From the NCBI GenBank assembly GCA_943331145.2, contig CALQKL020000016.1:1-18850 (forward strand): a stretch of DNA of 18,850 nucleotides, written 5' to 3'. This document shows positions 7,399 through 14,870 of this stretch, in pieces (position 1 is the stretch's first letter; each line of letters opens with the position of its first letter). The position numbers and the translations under genes are program-made. The DNA is from Chitinophaga pinensis (GTDB taxonomy: Bacteria; Bacteroidota; Bacteroidia; Chitinophagales; Chitinophagaceae). The notes beneath the pieces are model-generated. The model was not told the origin of the DNA. It did no database searches and worked only from the letters and a program-made list of their open reading frames with translations.

Positions 7399-9561
7399 TT
7401 ATTTAATAGGATTTATTTCATCAATTAAGTTTTTGGCACCACCAAATTTATCGATGCACCATAATACGTAACGAACATCCACACAAATGGTTCGGTTTAA
7501 ATCTTTATCAAAAGCAATTTTGTGGCTTAACGCTTCGTAGTTGCCATCGAAAGCAAGACCAATTAAATTTCCGTTTCCATCAATAACCGGGCTTCCACTG
7601 TTACCGCCGGTGATGTCATTTGTGGTAATAAAACCGATAACTAAGTCGTTTCTTTTTTTATCGATGTATTGACCAAAATCTCTCTTTTTAAGCAGTTCTA
7701 CTTGTTTTGCAGGAAGGTCAAATTCATAATCGCCTTCTTTATATTTTTCCATTAAACCTTTAGAAGTAGTTACAAAATCGTAAGCAACTGCATCTTTTGG
7801 TTTATAGCTTTTAACGTTTCCAAAACTAACGCGCATGCTAAAATTAGCATCAGGATACATTTTAGCAGCAGCTGCGGTATCTCTTTGCATAATTCCTTTT
7901 AAATAAGCACGACCAAGTTCATTGTTTTTGTTAACAAAAGCCATGTAAATCGGTGCATATTTTGAGGTGTAGTTTTTAGCAAAAGCTGCAGCGAAATCAA
8001 AAGCGGGATCATCTTGCAATCCAACAGTAGAAGGATTAGCAACGAAAGCGTTCCATTTATCATCATTTAAAATCATTGTTTTTGCAAACACATCTAAAGC
8101 CCATTTTTTAAAAGTAGCTTCATCATTTAAATCACCATAAGCAGCAATTTTTTCAAAAACATTAGCAGGCTGTTGACTTTTATCGATGTCTGTATAAAAT
8201 GCTTTAGCAGCGGCAGCTAAAATAAGTTTGTCGCTCGGCAAATCTTCACCATTGATAAAATCTTTACGAGCGGCATCTGCAGCTGTAACTGCTTTTTTAA
8301 TTTCTTCAGCAGTAGCACCAGCTTTAATTAAGGTAGCTTCCAACGACATTAAATTACTCGCAAAAGCCATTAATGGAGAACCTTTGATGCCTTCATTTAA
8401 ATACTGACGGTGTTTGCTGAAAGGAGTCCAAGTGTTGTAGTTCTTTTCGTAATCAGCAAAAATATTTTCAAATTCTGGCTTTCCTTTTGCCCAACTTGTA
8501 AATTCATTTTCGAATTTTTGTTTTTGGCCGTATGTGTTGAATTTGATCAATTGCTTGGTTTCACCATCAAAGAATTTCCAGTAGTTAGCGATTCCAGCAT
8601 AACTAGAAGCCAATTTTAATTTTACTGCAGGATCTTTAATCATTTGTTCGTGCATGTATTTCAAACGCATGTCTCTAAGTGCAACTAAAGCAGGATTTTC
8701 AATGTCATTTTTTAGTTTAATGCCAAAGCTGGTTTCGTAACGATTGGTACCACCTGGATAACCGTATATCATTGCGTAATCACCATTATTAATTCCTTTG
8801 ATGCTAACTGGTAAAAAATGTTTAGGTTTTAAAGGCACGTTGTCTTTACTGAATTCAGTTGGTTTGCCATCTTTAGAAGCATACACTCTAAACACAGAAA
8901 AATCTCCGGTATGACGTGGCCATTCCCAATTGTCTGTATCTCCGCCAAATTTTCCAATGCTTTCTGGAGGTGTACCTACAAGGCGAATGTCTTTGTAAGT
9001 TTTGTATACATACATGATGTATTGATTGTCTTTAAACATGCTGTACACTCTACCAGAAATGCCATTTTCTTTATCCGCAACTTTATCCGCAATTGTTTTG
9101 TACACTTCAGGCATTTTTTTAACGCGATCAGCCCAAGCTAAACCTTTAACAGCCGCTTCAACTTCAGCGGTAACATCAACAATTTTTTCTAAAAACTGAA
9201 CCGTTAATTCTGATTTAAGTTCTTGATCTTTATTAAAAGCATAAAATCCATCTCTTAAATAATTGTGGTCAACGCTACTTGCATTGGCAATAGCTTCGTA
9301 ACCGCAATGGTGATTGGTGAAAATCAAACCTTGATTGCTAACGATTTCGCCTGTACAACCTCTACCAAAAATAATAATGGCATCTTTCAATGATGATTTA
9401 TTAATAGAATAAAGTTGCTCTTTAGTCAGTTTTAATCCTCTTTTTACCATGTCGTTGTACACTTGTTTTCCCAACAACATTGGCAACCACATCCCTTCGT
9501 CTGCACGAGCCGATAGTAATGTGGCAATCATAAAAATGGATAAGCATAATTTTTTAAACAT
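7399..9561 (-). CDS. S46 family dipeptidyl-peptidase (DPP7/DPP11 family), Gly at the P1-specificity site
   Basis: This 720-residue exported serine peptidase removes dipeptides from peptide N-termini, probably in the periplasm. It has a signal peptide (likely cut after ARA, residue 20), then the chymotrypsin-like halves. His85 lies in FTNHHCGYEA, the acid is probably Asp220 in PRHTGDFSVFRVY, and Ser655 is in GGNSGSPV. Eighteen residues after Ser655, at 673, there is Gly (LAFDGNYEA). In Porphyromonas gingivalis the equivalent position is Gly in DPP7 (hydrophobic P1) and Arg in DPP11 (Asp/Glu P1), so a DPP7-like preference is inferred. WLPMLL and NxxxLxDAIIIFGRGCTGE near the N-terminus are also family hallmarks. 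Length is normal. It is transcribed alone, with its own terminator, and is divergent from the GH3 gene. Confidence 0.93.
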   Translation of the reverse strand: MFKKLCLSIFMIATLLSARADEGMWLPMLLGKQVYNDMVKRGLKLTKEQLYSINKSSLKDAIIIFGRGCTGEIVSNQGLIFTNHHCGYEAIANASSVDHNYLRDGFYAFNKDQELKSELTVQFLEKIVDVTAEVEAAVKGLAWADRVKKMPEVYKTIADKVADKENGISGRVYSMFKDNQYIMYVYKTYKDIRLVGTPPESIGKFGGDTDNWEWPRHTGDFSVFRVYASKDGKPTEFSKDNVPLKPKHFLPVSIKGINNGDYAMIYGYPGGTNRYETSFGIKLKNDIENPALVALRDMRLKYMHEQMIKDPAVKLKLASSYAGIANYWKFFDGETKQLIKFNTYGQKQKFENEFTSWAKGKPEFENIFADYEKNYNTWTPFSKHRQYLNEGIKGSPLMAFASNLMSLEATLIKAGATAEEIKKAVTAADAARKDFINGEDLPSDKLILAAAAKAFYTDIDKSQQPANVFEKIAAYGDLNDEATFKKWALDVFAKTMILNDDKWNAFVANPSTVGLQDDPAFDFAAAFAKNYTSKYAPIYMAFVNKNNELGRAYLKGIMQRDTAAAAKMYPDANFSMRVSFGNVKSYKPKDAVAYDFVTTSKGLMEKYKEGDYEFDLPAKQVELLKKRDFGQYIDKKRNDLVIGFITTNDITGGNSGSPVIDGNGNLIGLAFDGNYEALSHKIAFDKDLNRTICVDVRYVLWCIDKFGGAKNLIDEINPIK

Positions 9562-9617
9562 AATTTTTGGTTTTTATTAAATGAAAATTCTTTTTAGAAT
9601 AAGAACAAAATGAATCG

Positions 9618-9625
9618 CAAACGTA
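9618..9625 (-). promoter_or_regulatory. Possible Bacteroidota -7 box before the S46 peptidase gene
   Basis: On the minus strand the sequence reads TACGTTTG, an exact match to TAnnTTTG, ending 56 bp before the ATG at 9561. A clear TTTG element is not found at the expected upstream distance. The A/T-rich leader that follows (aataaaaaccaaaaatt before the ATG) is typical of Bacteroidota initiation regions without Shine-Dalgarno. Confidence 0.4.
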
Positions 9626-9720
9626 ATTATTTTTAACAACATTGGGCACAATAGATTTATAAAAATTAATGGGATAATCTATCTGAATAAATTTAAACAA
9701 GAAAATAGGTGTTCAATAAT

Positions 9721-9728
9721 TATATTTG
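9721..9728 (+). promoter_or_regulatory. Possible Bacteroidota -7 box before the GH3-LysE-mtgA unit
   Basis: TATATTTG matches TAnnTTTG exactly and ends 23 bp before the ATG at 9752, a plausible distance for a short leader. No strong -33 box is visible. It would drive the three-gene unit, as the following gaps (26 and 12 bp) leave no room for internal promoters. Confidence 0.4.
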
Positions 9729-9751
9729 TTGTTAATTAATCAGATAAATGA

Positions 9752-11287
9752 ATGGCAATATTTGACATTACAATACCAAAATCAATTGCTAGAGCTTTTA
9801 ATATTCCACCAAGGGATCCAAGAAGTCAGCAAATTAAGGTATTGAAAAAATTGTTGAAAAAGGCGCGGTTTACTCAATTTGGACAAGAGTATCATTTTGA
9901 TGATATTTTATTAAGTAAACATCCCGGAAAAAAGTTTCAACAGCTCGTACCTACCTATAATTACGATAAACTTTACAAGGCTTGGTGGCATAAAACATTG
10001 GAAGGAACGCCAGATGTTTGTTGGCCAGGGGTAATAAAATTTTTTGCGCTAAGCAGTGGCACCAGCGAGGCGTCTAGTAAATACATTCCTGTTACAAAAG
10101 AACTTATAAGAAGCAATACCATTACAAGTTTGAAGCAATTGGTAAGTTTATCAAAGTACGAAAACGTACCTAAAAGTGCCATTGGCAGGGGATGGTTAAT
10201 GCTTGGGGGTAGTACACAACTCCAAAAAGGGCCTACCTATTATGCAGGCGATTTGAGCGGCATCCAACAAAAAAATATTCCATTTTGGTTTCAAGGTTTG
10301 GGATTGTACAAACCGGGTAAAAAAATTGCGAAAGAAAAAGATTGGGCAAAAAAACTGGATGAGATTGTGGAAATGGCTCCGAATTGGGACATTGGATTTA
10401 TCATTGGCGTGCCGGCATGGTTACAGTTGTGTATTGAAAAAATCATTGAAAAATATAAGCTCAACAACATTCATGATATGTGGCCAAACTTGGCATTTTA
10501 TGTGCATGGAGGTGTAGCAATGGAGCCATATAAAAAAGGTTTTGAAAAATTGATGGGGAAGCCTATCACTTACATAGAGACGTATTTAGCAAGCGAAGGA
10601 TTTTTAGCCTATCAGAGTCGTCAGGATACTAAAGGAATGCACTTGAATTTAAACAACAATATCTTTTTTGAGTTTGTGCCATTTGATGATCACAATTTTG
10701 ATAGCGACGGAAATATTATTGACGATCCTAAGGCGTTTATGATTCATGAAATTGAAGAGAATAAGGATTACGCTATTTTAATTAGCACCAATGCAGGAAC
10801 ATGGCGATATGCCATTGGAGATACGGTGCGTTTGATAGATAAAGAGAAAAGCGAAATTATTATAACGGGAAGAACAAAGCATTTTTTAAGTTTAGTGGGT
10901 GAGCATTTGAGTGTAGATAATATGAATAAGGCTATTTTATTAGCCAGTGAAACATTAAATATTACCATTTCTGAATTTACAGTTGCTGGTGTACCATATG
11001 GAAATTTCTTTGGACATCAGTGGTATGTGGCTTGTGATGATGTTGTTGATGAAATTAAACTGGCCTCTATCATAGATGAAAAATTAAAATCATTAAATGA
11101 TGATTACGAAGTTGAAAGAAAACACGCTTTGAAATCAATGCAGGTAAAGGTTTTGCCCGAACATGTATTTATGGATTTCATGCAACATAAAGGAAAGATA
11201 GGTGGACAGCACAAGTTTCCAAGGGTAATGAAAGGAAAAATGTTTGAAGAGTGGAATCAGTTTTTGCAAAATATTGCGGTAAAGTAA
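9752..11287 (+). CDS. GH3 auxin-responsive promoter family protein (acyl-adenylate/amide synthetase-like)
   Basis: This 511-residue cytoplasmic protein belongs to the GH3 family, within the ANL-type adenylate-forming enzymes. Visible motifs are the phosphate-binding SSGTSEASSKYIP (101-113), ETYLASEG (276-283), WRYAIGDTVRL (351-361) and GRTKHFLSLVGEHLS (373-387). Plant GH3 enzymes adenylate jasmonate, auxin or benzoates and join them to amino acids. Bacterial homologues are widespread in Bacteroidota, but their natural acyl and amine substrates are mostly unknown. The length is slightly below plant members, and all nucleotide-binding motifs are intact, so it should be active. The LysE-family exporter gene follows after 26 bp. 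The specific reaction is inferred only at the level of ATP-dependent acyl activation. Confidence 0.92.
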   Translation: MAIFDITIPKSIARAFNIPPRDPRSQQIKVLKKLLKKARFTQFGQEYHFDDILLSKHPGKKFQQLVPTYNYDKLYKAWWHKTLEGTPDVCWPGVIKFFALSSGTSEASSKYIPVTKELIRSNTITSLKQLVSLSKYENVPKSAIGRGWLMLGGSTQLQKGPTYYAGDLSGIQQKNIPFWFQGLGLYKPGKKIAKEKDWAKKLDEIVEMAPNWDIGFIIGVPAWLQLCIEKIIEKYKLNNIHDMWPNLAFYVHGGVAMEPYKKGFEKLMGKPITYIETYLASEGFLAYQSRQDTKGMHLNLNNNIFFEFVPFDDHNFDSDGNIIDDPKAFMIHEIEENKDYAILISTNAGTWRYAIGDTVRLIDKEKSEIIITGRTKHFLSLVGEHLSVDNMNKAILLASETLNITISEFTVAGVPYGNFFGHQWYVACDDVVDEIKLASIIDEKLKSLNDDYEVERKHALKSMQVKVLPEHVFMDFMQHKGKIGGQHKFPRVMKGKMFEEWNQFLQNIAVK

Positions 11288-11313
11288 TTTTTACAATTTA
11301 ATAATTAAAAACC

Positions 11314-11943
11314 ATGACAGATGCAATAATATCTGGATTGATATTGGGTTTGGCATTGGTTTTTTCGGTAGGTCCTGTTGTATTTACCATTATCAAACTT
11401 CGAATTAATTATGGCATAAAATCTGCCTTTTATTTTATTGCTGGTGTTTGGCTAAGCGATTTAATAATGGTTTTATTGGCTAATTTTTTTGGAGAATTTA
11501 TGGGTCGTTTGATTGAGTATAAAAAATCAATTGGTGTAATTGGAGGAATATTTTTAATTGGGTTAGGTGTATTTTATTTATTTTTTAAGCGGTATAAAAA
11601 AGACGAAAAACTAGAGGCGGGAGTACGTATATCAAGTACAACCAACATTAAGTTACTAATAACTGGTTTTTTAATAAATACGTTAAATCCTAGTGTTATC
11701 GCCCTATGGCTTGCGGCATCTACCAAATCAATTGGCCAACCCATAAATGAAAAACTAGCTATATTCTCCATTTGTTTAACGATAAATATTTTGGCAGACA
11801 TAGCAAAAATAAACCTAGCAGGTAAGCTCAAAAAAAGTTTAACCGAAAGAAATATGCATTACATCAATATCATTTCAGGTCTTCTGTTTGTTGCATTTGG
11901 AGTTGCGTTAATGATAAATGTGTTGTATACTTCTTCAAAATAA
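11314..11943 (+). CDS. LysE family amino-acid exporter
   Basis: This 209-residue inner-membrane protein has six predicted membrane segments (about 4-26, 36-58, 73-92, 112-135, 148-168 and 182-204). The first helix carries FSVGPVVF with the family's GP pair, the fourth carries TLNPSVIALW, and there is a charged loop after helix three (FKRYKKDEK). This is the LysE/RhtB fold, whose members export amino acids such as lysine, arginine, threonine or homoserine, and related small molecules. It is encoded between GH3 and mtgA with gaps of 26 and 12 bp, so it is almost certainly co-transcribed. That setting suggests export of an amino acid or an amino-acid conjugate, but the substrate cannot be read from the sequence. 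Confidence 0.88.
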   Translation: MTDAIISGLILGLALVFSVGPVVFTIIKLRINYGIKSAFYFIAGVWLSDLIMVLLANFFGEFMGRLIEYKKSIGVIGGIFLIGLGVFYLFFKRYKKDEKLEAGVRISSTTNIKLLITGFLINTLNPSVIALWLAASTKSIGQPINEKLAIFSICLTINILADIAKINLAGKLKKSLTERNMHYINIISGLLFVAFGVALMINVLYTSSK

Positions 11944-11955
11944 ATTCAAAATCTG

Positions 11956-12651
11956 ATGTCCAAAAAAGAATCAAAAGGTTGTTTACATCAAATTAAAAAA
12001 ATTCTACTTTGGCTTTTTGTAATACATCTTGTTTACATCATTTTATGTAAGTGGGTGGACCCGCCAATTACCATTACACAAATTGTAAATTCATTTGAAG
12101 GGGAAGGATTAAAGCGTGATTACATTGGATATGATGATATGGGTAGAAATATTAAATTGGCGGTAATGGCTTCAGAAGATCAATTGTTTGCAGAGCATGA
12201 TGGATTTGATATAAAGGCAATAAAAAAAGCAATAAAGTACAACGAAAAGCATCCCGAAAAAACCAGAGGTGCGAGTACGATTAGTCAACAAACGGCTAAG
12301 AATGTTTTTTTATGGCAACATGGTGGTTTTTTCAGAAAAGGGCTAGAGGTTTATTTTACGTTTATGATAGAGATGATATGGGGCAAGGAGCGGATATTGG
12401 AAACGTATTTAAATGTGGCGGAGATGGGACCGGGTATTTTTGGGGTTCAGGCGGCGGCACGTAAATATTTTAAAAAAGATGCAGCCAATTTAACGCAACG
12501 AGAAGCAGCCATGATAGCAGCTTGTTTACCCAATCCAAAAAAGTTTTCCGTAGTTCCTACATCTAGATATGTAAATAAACGTGCGCCAAGAATCATCCAG
12601 CAAATGAATAATTTATCAGGCGATGAACAAATACAATCACTATTGAAGTAA
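11956..12651 (+). CDS. mtgA: Monofunctional biosynthetic peptidoglycan transglycosylase
   Basis: This 231-residue inner-membrane enzyme polymerises lipid II into glycan strands without a penicillin-binding domain. A single N-terminal transmembrane segment (about 14-32) anchors it. The GT51 catalytic domain follows, with motif 1 ASEDQLFAEHDGFD (72-85, catalytic Glu74), motif 2 RGASTISQQTAKNVFLW (104-120), motif 3 KERILETYLNVAEMGPGIFG (144-163) and QREAAMIAACLPNP (181-194). Length and ending fit MtgA; there is no transpeptidase domain. It begins 12 bp after the LysE gene, making it the last gene of the unit. Its 3' end overlaps the convergent NadR-like gene by 12 bp. Confidence 0.93.
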   Translation: MSKKESKGCLHQIKKILLWLFVIHLVYIILCKWVDPPITITQIVNSFEGEGLKRDYIGYDDMGRNIKLAVMASEDQLFAEHDGFDIKAIKKAIKYNEKHPEKTRGASTISQQTAKNVFLWQHGGFFRKGLEVYFTFMIEMIWGKERILETYLNVAEMGPGIFGVQAAARKYFKKDAANLTQREAAMIAACLPNPKKFSVVPTSRYVNKRAPRIIQQMNNLSGDEQIQSLLK

Positions 12652-13191
12652 TTGATTAACGGCATCAATTGCCAATTGAAGTCTATTTTCAAAATTGCCA
12701 TTAATTTCAATCCAAGGAACGGATTGATTAACCATAATGTCTTTGTAATGGTGGTATAATTTTTCTCTAGTCATTAAATCCGGGTATTCTCTTAATTCGT
12801 CGGCAACCCAAGTTATATCTGGTTTACACAATAGATATAAATCGTAATGATGGTTTACGATGCCGTTTAAAATATTAAAGCTGCATTGATTAAAAACAAA
12901 TTCGCTCCACACTTTCATCACATAGAAATCGGTATCGATAAATAACGGCTTGATGGTATCAGCAGCATCAATACTATTTTGAATTTTATCAGCTAATTTG
13001 TTCTCAGCATCGATTTGTCCTTTTGCAATAAGTTCGAGATCATTTGGCGTATATGTGTTTCCGTTTGTCAGTAAAAATTCTCGTGCATATTCTTTAACCC
13101 AATGTGTATTGTAGTGAGCAGCCAGATTTTCACAAAGCCAGCTCTTGCCTGTAGATTCGGGCCCGATCACAACAATTTTTTTGAGGTTCAA
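12640..13191 (-). CDS. NadR-like P-loop kinase (ribosylnicotinamide kinase domain), TTG start
   Basis: This 183-residue cytoplasmic protein is a P-loop NTPase with the Walker A motif GPESTGKS (10-17), followed by WVKEYAREFL (31-40) and FIDTDFYVMKVWSE (89-102). These are marks of the C-terminal kinase domain of NadR, which phosphorylates nicotinamide riboside to NMN. The NMN adenylyltransferase and DNA-binding domains of full NadR are absent, so if the role is correct it is a kinase-only salvage enzyme. No pnuC transporter or NAD gene is adjacent. The start is unusual: the best initiation codon is TTG at 13191, with an in-frame ATT just before it and a stop 11 codons further upstream, and no ATG is available. 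The broader assignment, AAA_28 ATP-binding protein, is safer than the exact substrate. Confidence 0.8.
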   Translation of the reverse strand: MNLKKIVVIGPESTGKSWLCENLAAHYNTHWVKEYAREFLLTNGNTYTPNDLELIAKGQIDAENKLADKIQNSIDAADTIKPLFIDTDFYVMKVWSEFVFNQCSFNILNGIVNHHYDLYLLCKPDITWVADELREYPDLMTREKLYHHYKDIMVNQSVPWIEINGNFENRLQLAIDAVNQLLQ

Positions 13192-13242
13192 AATGGAAGA
13201 TTGATTAATTGTTTTTGTTGGGTGCTAAATTAGTGTAAAATA

Positions 13243-13369
13243 AAATGACTAGCGCCGGTTTCCTAACCGGCCTTAATTAAAGCGATACAGACTACGTCTG
13301 TAATTGTAAATTAGGACGTAGTCCAAAACCCTTTTTTTGACACCGGTTAGGAAACCGCCGCCATTTTAT
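13243..13369. repeat. REPIN-like nested inverted-repeat element
   Basis: Two 15-base arms are perfect reverse complements: cggtttcctaaccgg (13256-13270) and ccggttaggaaaccg (13343-13357). Each arm is itself a small hairpin (ccggtt/aaccgg around a 4-base loop). The outer flanks also match (aaaatg on the left, cattttat on the right). Inside lie two further hairpins, tacagac-tac-gtctgta (13286-13302) and ggac-gta-gtcc (13314-13324), whose centres are also inverted copies of each other (gactacgtc and gacgtagtc). Paired inverted hairpins like these are the layout of REP doublets mobilised by RAYT transposases; no such transposase is in the window. The element sits in the 247-bp gap between korB and the NadR-like gene. 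Confidence 0.75.
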
Positions 13370-13406
13370 ACAACTATAAAAATTTCACAAACTCCTCGAA
13401 CTAAAT

Positions 13407-13437
13407 TTCCCCTCCCTCGGAGGGGCTAGGGGAGGCC
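13407..13437. terminator. GC-rich hairpin just after the korB stop codon
   Basis: The sequence cccctcc-ctc-ggagggg (13409-13425) forms a 7-bp GC stem with a 3-base loop, followed by ctaggggagg, which partly repeats the stem. It begins within a few bases of the korB stop. The transcript leaving the stem reads gaaatttag, without a strong U tract, so it could protect the 3' end or act as a weak terminator. Similar C/G-rich palindromes appear to be dispersed repeats in many Bacteroidota, so it may simply be a repeat copy. Confidence 0.5.
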
Positions 13438-13438
13438 G

Positions 13439-14470
13439 TTAATCAATCGTCCATGTTTCACTACCTCTCAACAATTTATCCAAATCGCCTTTGCCTTTTT
13501 GTATGATTAACTCTTCAATTTGCATCGTCATGATGTCTTCGTAACAAGCCCTTTCGGTTTCGTAGAATACGCCAAATGGACGTGGTAAATGACCTTGTAA
13601 AGTTGGGTCATCAAACATGCGCACTAAAATTTGTGCTTTATAAAAATCTTTTTCATCGTGTATCCACAAGTCATCGGTAGAAGCTCCTTCGGTTAATTCA
13701 ACCACAACAGGCTTAAACCCATCTAATTTTATGCCTTTATTTTGAGTTGCACCAAAAATTAATGGCTTGCCTTGTTCTAAGAAAATGGCTTCTTCCATTT
13801 TGCTGCCTTTTTCGGTAAACACTTCAAAAGCGCCATCATTAAATATGTTGCAATTCTGATAGATTTCTAAAAAAGATGCGCCTCTATGTGCATTCGCTCT
13901 GAGCAACATCGCTTGTAAATGTTTAGGGTCTCTATCCATAGAACGCGCAATGAAACTTCCATCTGCTCCCATCGCCAATGCCAATGGATTAAACGGATGA
14001 TCAATACTTCCAAATGGTGTACTCTTGGTAATTTTCTTTTCTTCTGATGTAGGCGAATATTGTCCTTTGGTTAGTCCATAAATTTGGTTGTTGAACAACA
14101 AAATGTTTACATCAAAATTTCTACGCAATAAATGTATCGTATGATTTCCGCCAATGCTCAATCCATCACCATCACCAGTAACAATCCACACACTCAATTC
14201 TGGACGAGCCGCTTTCAATCCACTAGCCACTGCTGTTGCTCTTCCATGGATGCTATGCATACCATATGTATTCATGTAATATGGAAAACGACTGCTACAG
14301 CCAATACCTGAAATGATTACTATGTTTTCTCTTGGGATACCTAACGTGGGCATTACTTTTTGAACTTGTGCCAAAATCGAGTAATCGCCACATCCCGGAC
14401 ACCAACGCACTTCTTGGTCTGTTGCAAAATCTTTAGCTGTTAATGGCGCAATAGTTGCTGTTTCACTCAT
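13439..14470 (-). CDS. korB: 2-oxoacid:ferredoxin oxidoreductase, beta subunit
   Basis: This 343-residue cytoplasmic protein is the thiamine-diphosphate-binding beta subunit of a 2-oxoglutarate- or other 2-oxoacid:ferredoxin oxidoreductase, oxidising the acid to acyl-CoA with reduction of ferredoxin. WCPGCGDYS (23-31) carries Cys24 and Cys27, and Cys58 and Cys207 are likely further ligands of the 4Fe-4S cluster. GDGDGLSIGGNH (99-110) with NNQIYGLTKGQ (127-137) is the ThDP/Mg site. GRATAVASGLKAARP is also typical. The length fits the Bacteroidota KorB form. The alpha subunit that normally lies directly upstream is missing here; upstream there is repeat DNA and then a protease gene. The partner must therefore be encoded elsewhere if the enzyme works. 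Confidence 0.92.
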   Translation of the reverse strand: MSETATIAPLTAKDFATDQEVRWCPGCGDYSILAQVQKVMPTLGIPRENIVIISGIGCSSRFPYYMNTYGMHSIHGRATAVASGLKAARPELSVWIVTGDGDGLSIGGNHTIHLLRRNFDVNILLFNNQIYGLTKGQYSPTSEEKKITKSTPFGSIDHPFNPLALAMGADGSFIARSMDRDPKHLQAMLLRANAHRGASFLEIYQNCNIFNDGAFEVFTEKGSKMEEAIFLEQGKPLIFGATQNKGIKLDGFKPVVVELTEGASTDDLWIHDEKDFYKAQILVRMFDDPTLQGHLPRPFGVFYETERACYEDIMTMQIEELIIQKGKGDLDKLLRGSETWTID

Positions 14471-14492
14471 GATAATTCCTTTTTTTCGGCTG

Positions 14493-14500
14493 TAAAGGTA
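14493..14500 (-). promoter_or_regulatory. Weak candidate -7 box before korB
   Basis: The minus strand reads TACCTTTA, one mismatch from TAnnTTTG, ending 22 bp before the korB ATG. No -33 match is obvious. The position suits a short leader, but the signal is weak. Confidence 0.25.
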
Positions 14501-14538
14501 AGAAAAGCATTAGGTTTTTTTAAAAATGGTTTTTAAAG

Positions 14539-14635
14539 AGGTTTGGGAGGTTATAGGGGTTTGGGAGGTTTATGAGGTTTGTGAGGTTTGGTTCAAAAGG
14601 TTCAAAAGGTTCAATATGTTCAATGCGTTCAAAAG
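14539..14635. repeat. 9-bp-period minisatellite
   Basis: About eleven imperfect 9-bp units run without loss of phase. The first half uses aggtttggg-like units (aggtttggg, aggttatag, gggtttggg, aggtttatg, aggtttgtg). The second half uses gttcaaaag-like units (gttcaaaag at 14591, 14600 and 14627, with gttcaatat and gttcaatgc between). Read as codons this gives a 3-residue period in one frame, but no gene signals surround it. It probably arose by replication slippage and may vary in length between strains. Confidence 0.8.
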
Positions 14636-14720
14636 GTTGGGGGTTTTTGTCTGCCGATGTTGGTGTTATCTCCAATCATCAAAGTGTGTCCACTTCCTTA
14701 TTTATTATTTTTAGTTTCTT
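14631..14720. repeat. 90-bp direct repeat, copy 1
   Basis: This copy matches 14781-14870 at 82 of 90 positions by eye, with no gaps and an exact offset of 150 bp. The best-conserved part is tctgccgatgttggngttat followed by caatcatcaaagtgtgtcc. On the minus strand it contains a short open stretch reading MIGDNTNIGRQKPPTF before a stop. Confidence 0.85.
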
Positions 14721-14780
14721 ATTCCTTATTTCCTAGCGTCTTTGCTTCCTTGCGAGCTTTGCGCGAAATAAAAATGTACA

Positions 14781-14870
14781 AAAAGGTTGGTGGTTTCTGT
14801 CTGCCGATGTTGGCGTTATCACCAATCATCAAAGTGTGTCCACTTCCTTATTCCTTATTTTTAATTCCTT
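14781..14870. repeat. 90-bp direct repeat, copy 2
   Basis: This is the second copy of the 14631-14720 repeat, next to the 3' end of the protease gene. The minus-strand open stretch in this copy reads MIGDNANIGRQKPPTF and continues for about 20 more codons through the linker before a stop at about 14720. Most of the differences from copy 1 inside this stretch fall at third codon positions, but only four differences can be counted there. Confidence 0.85.
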
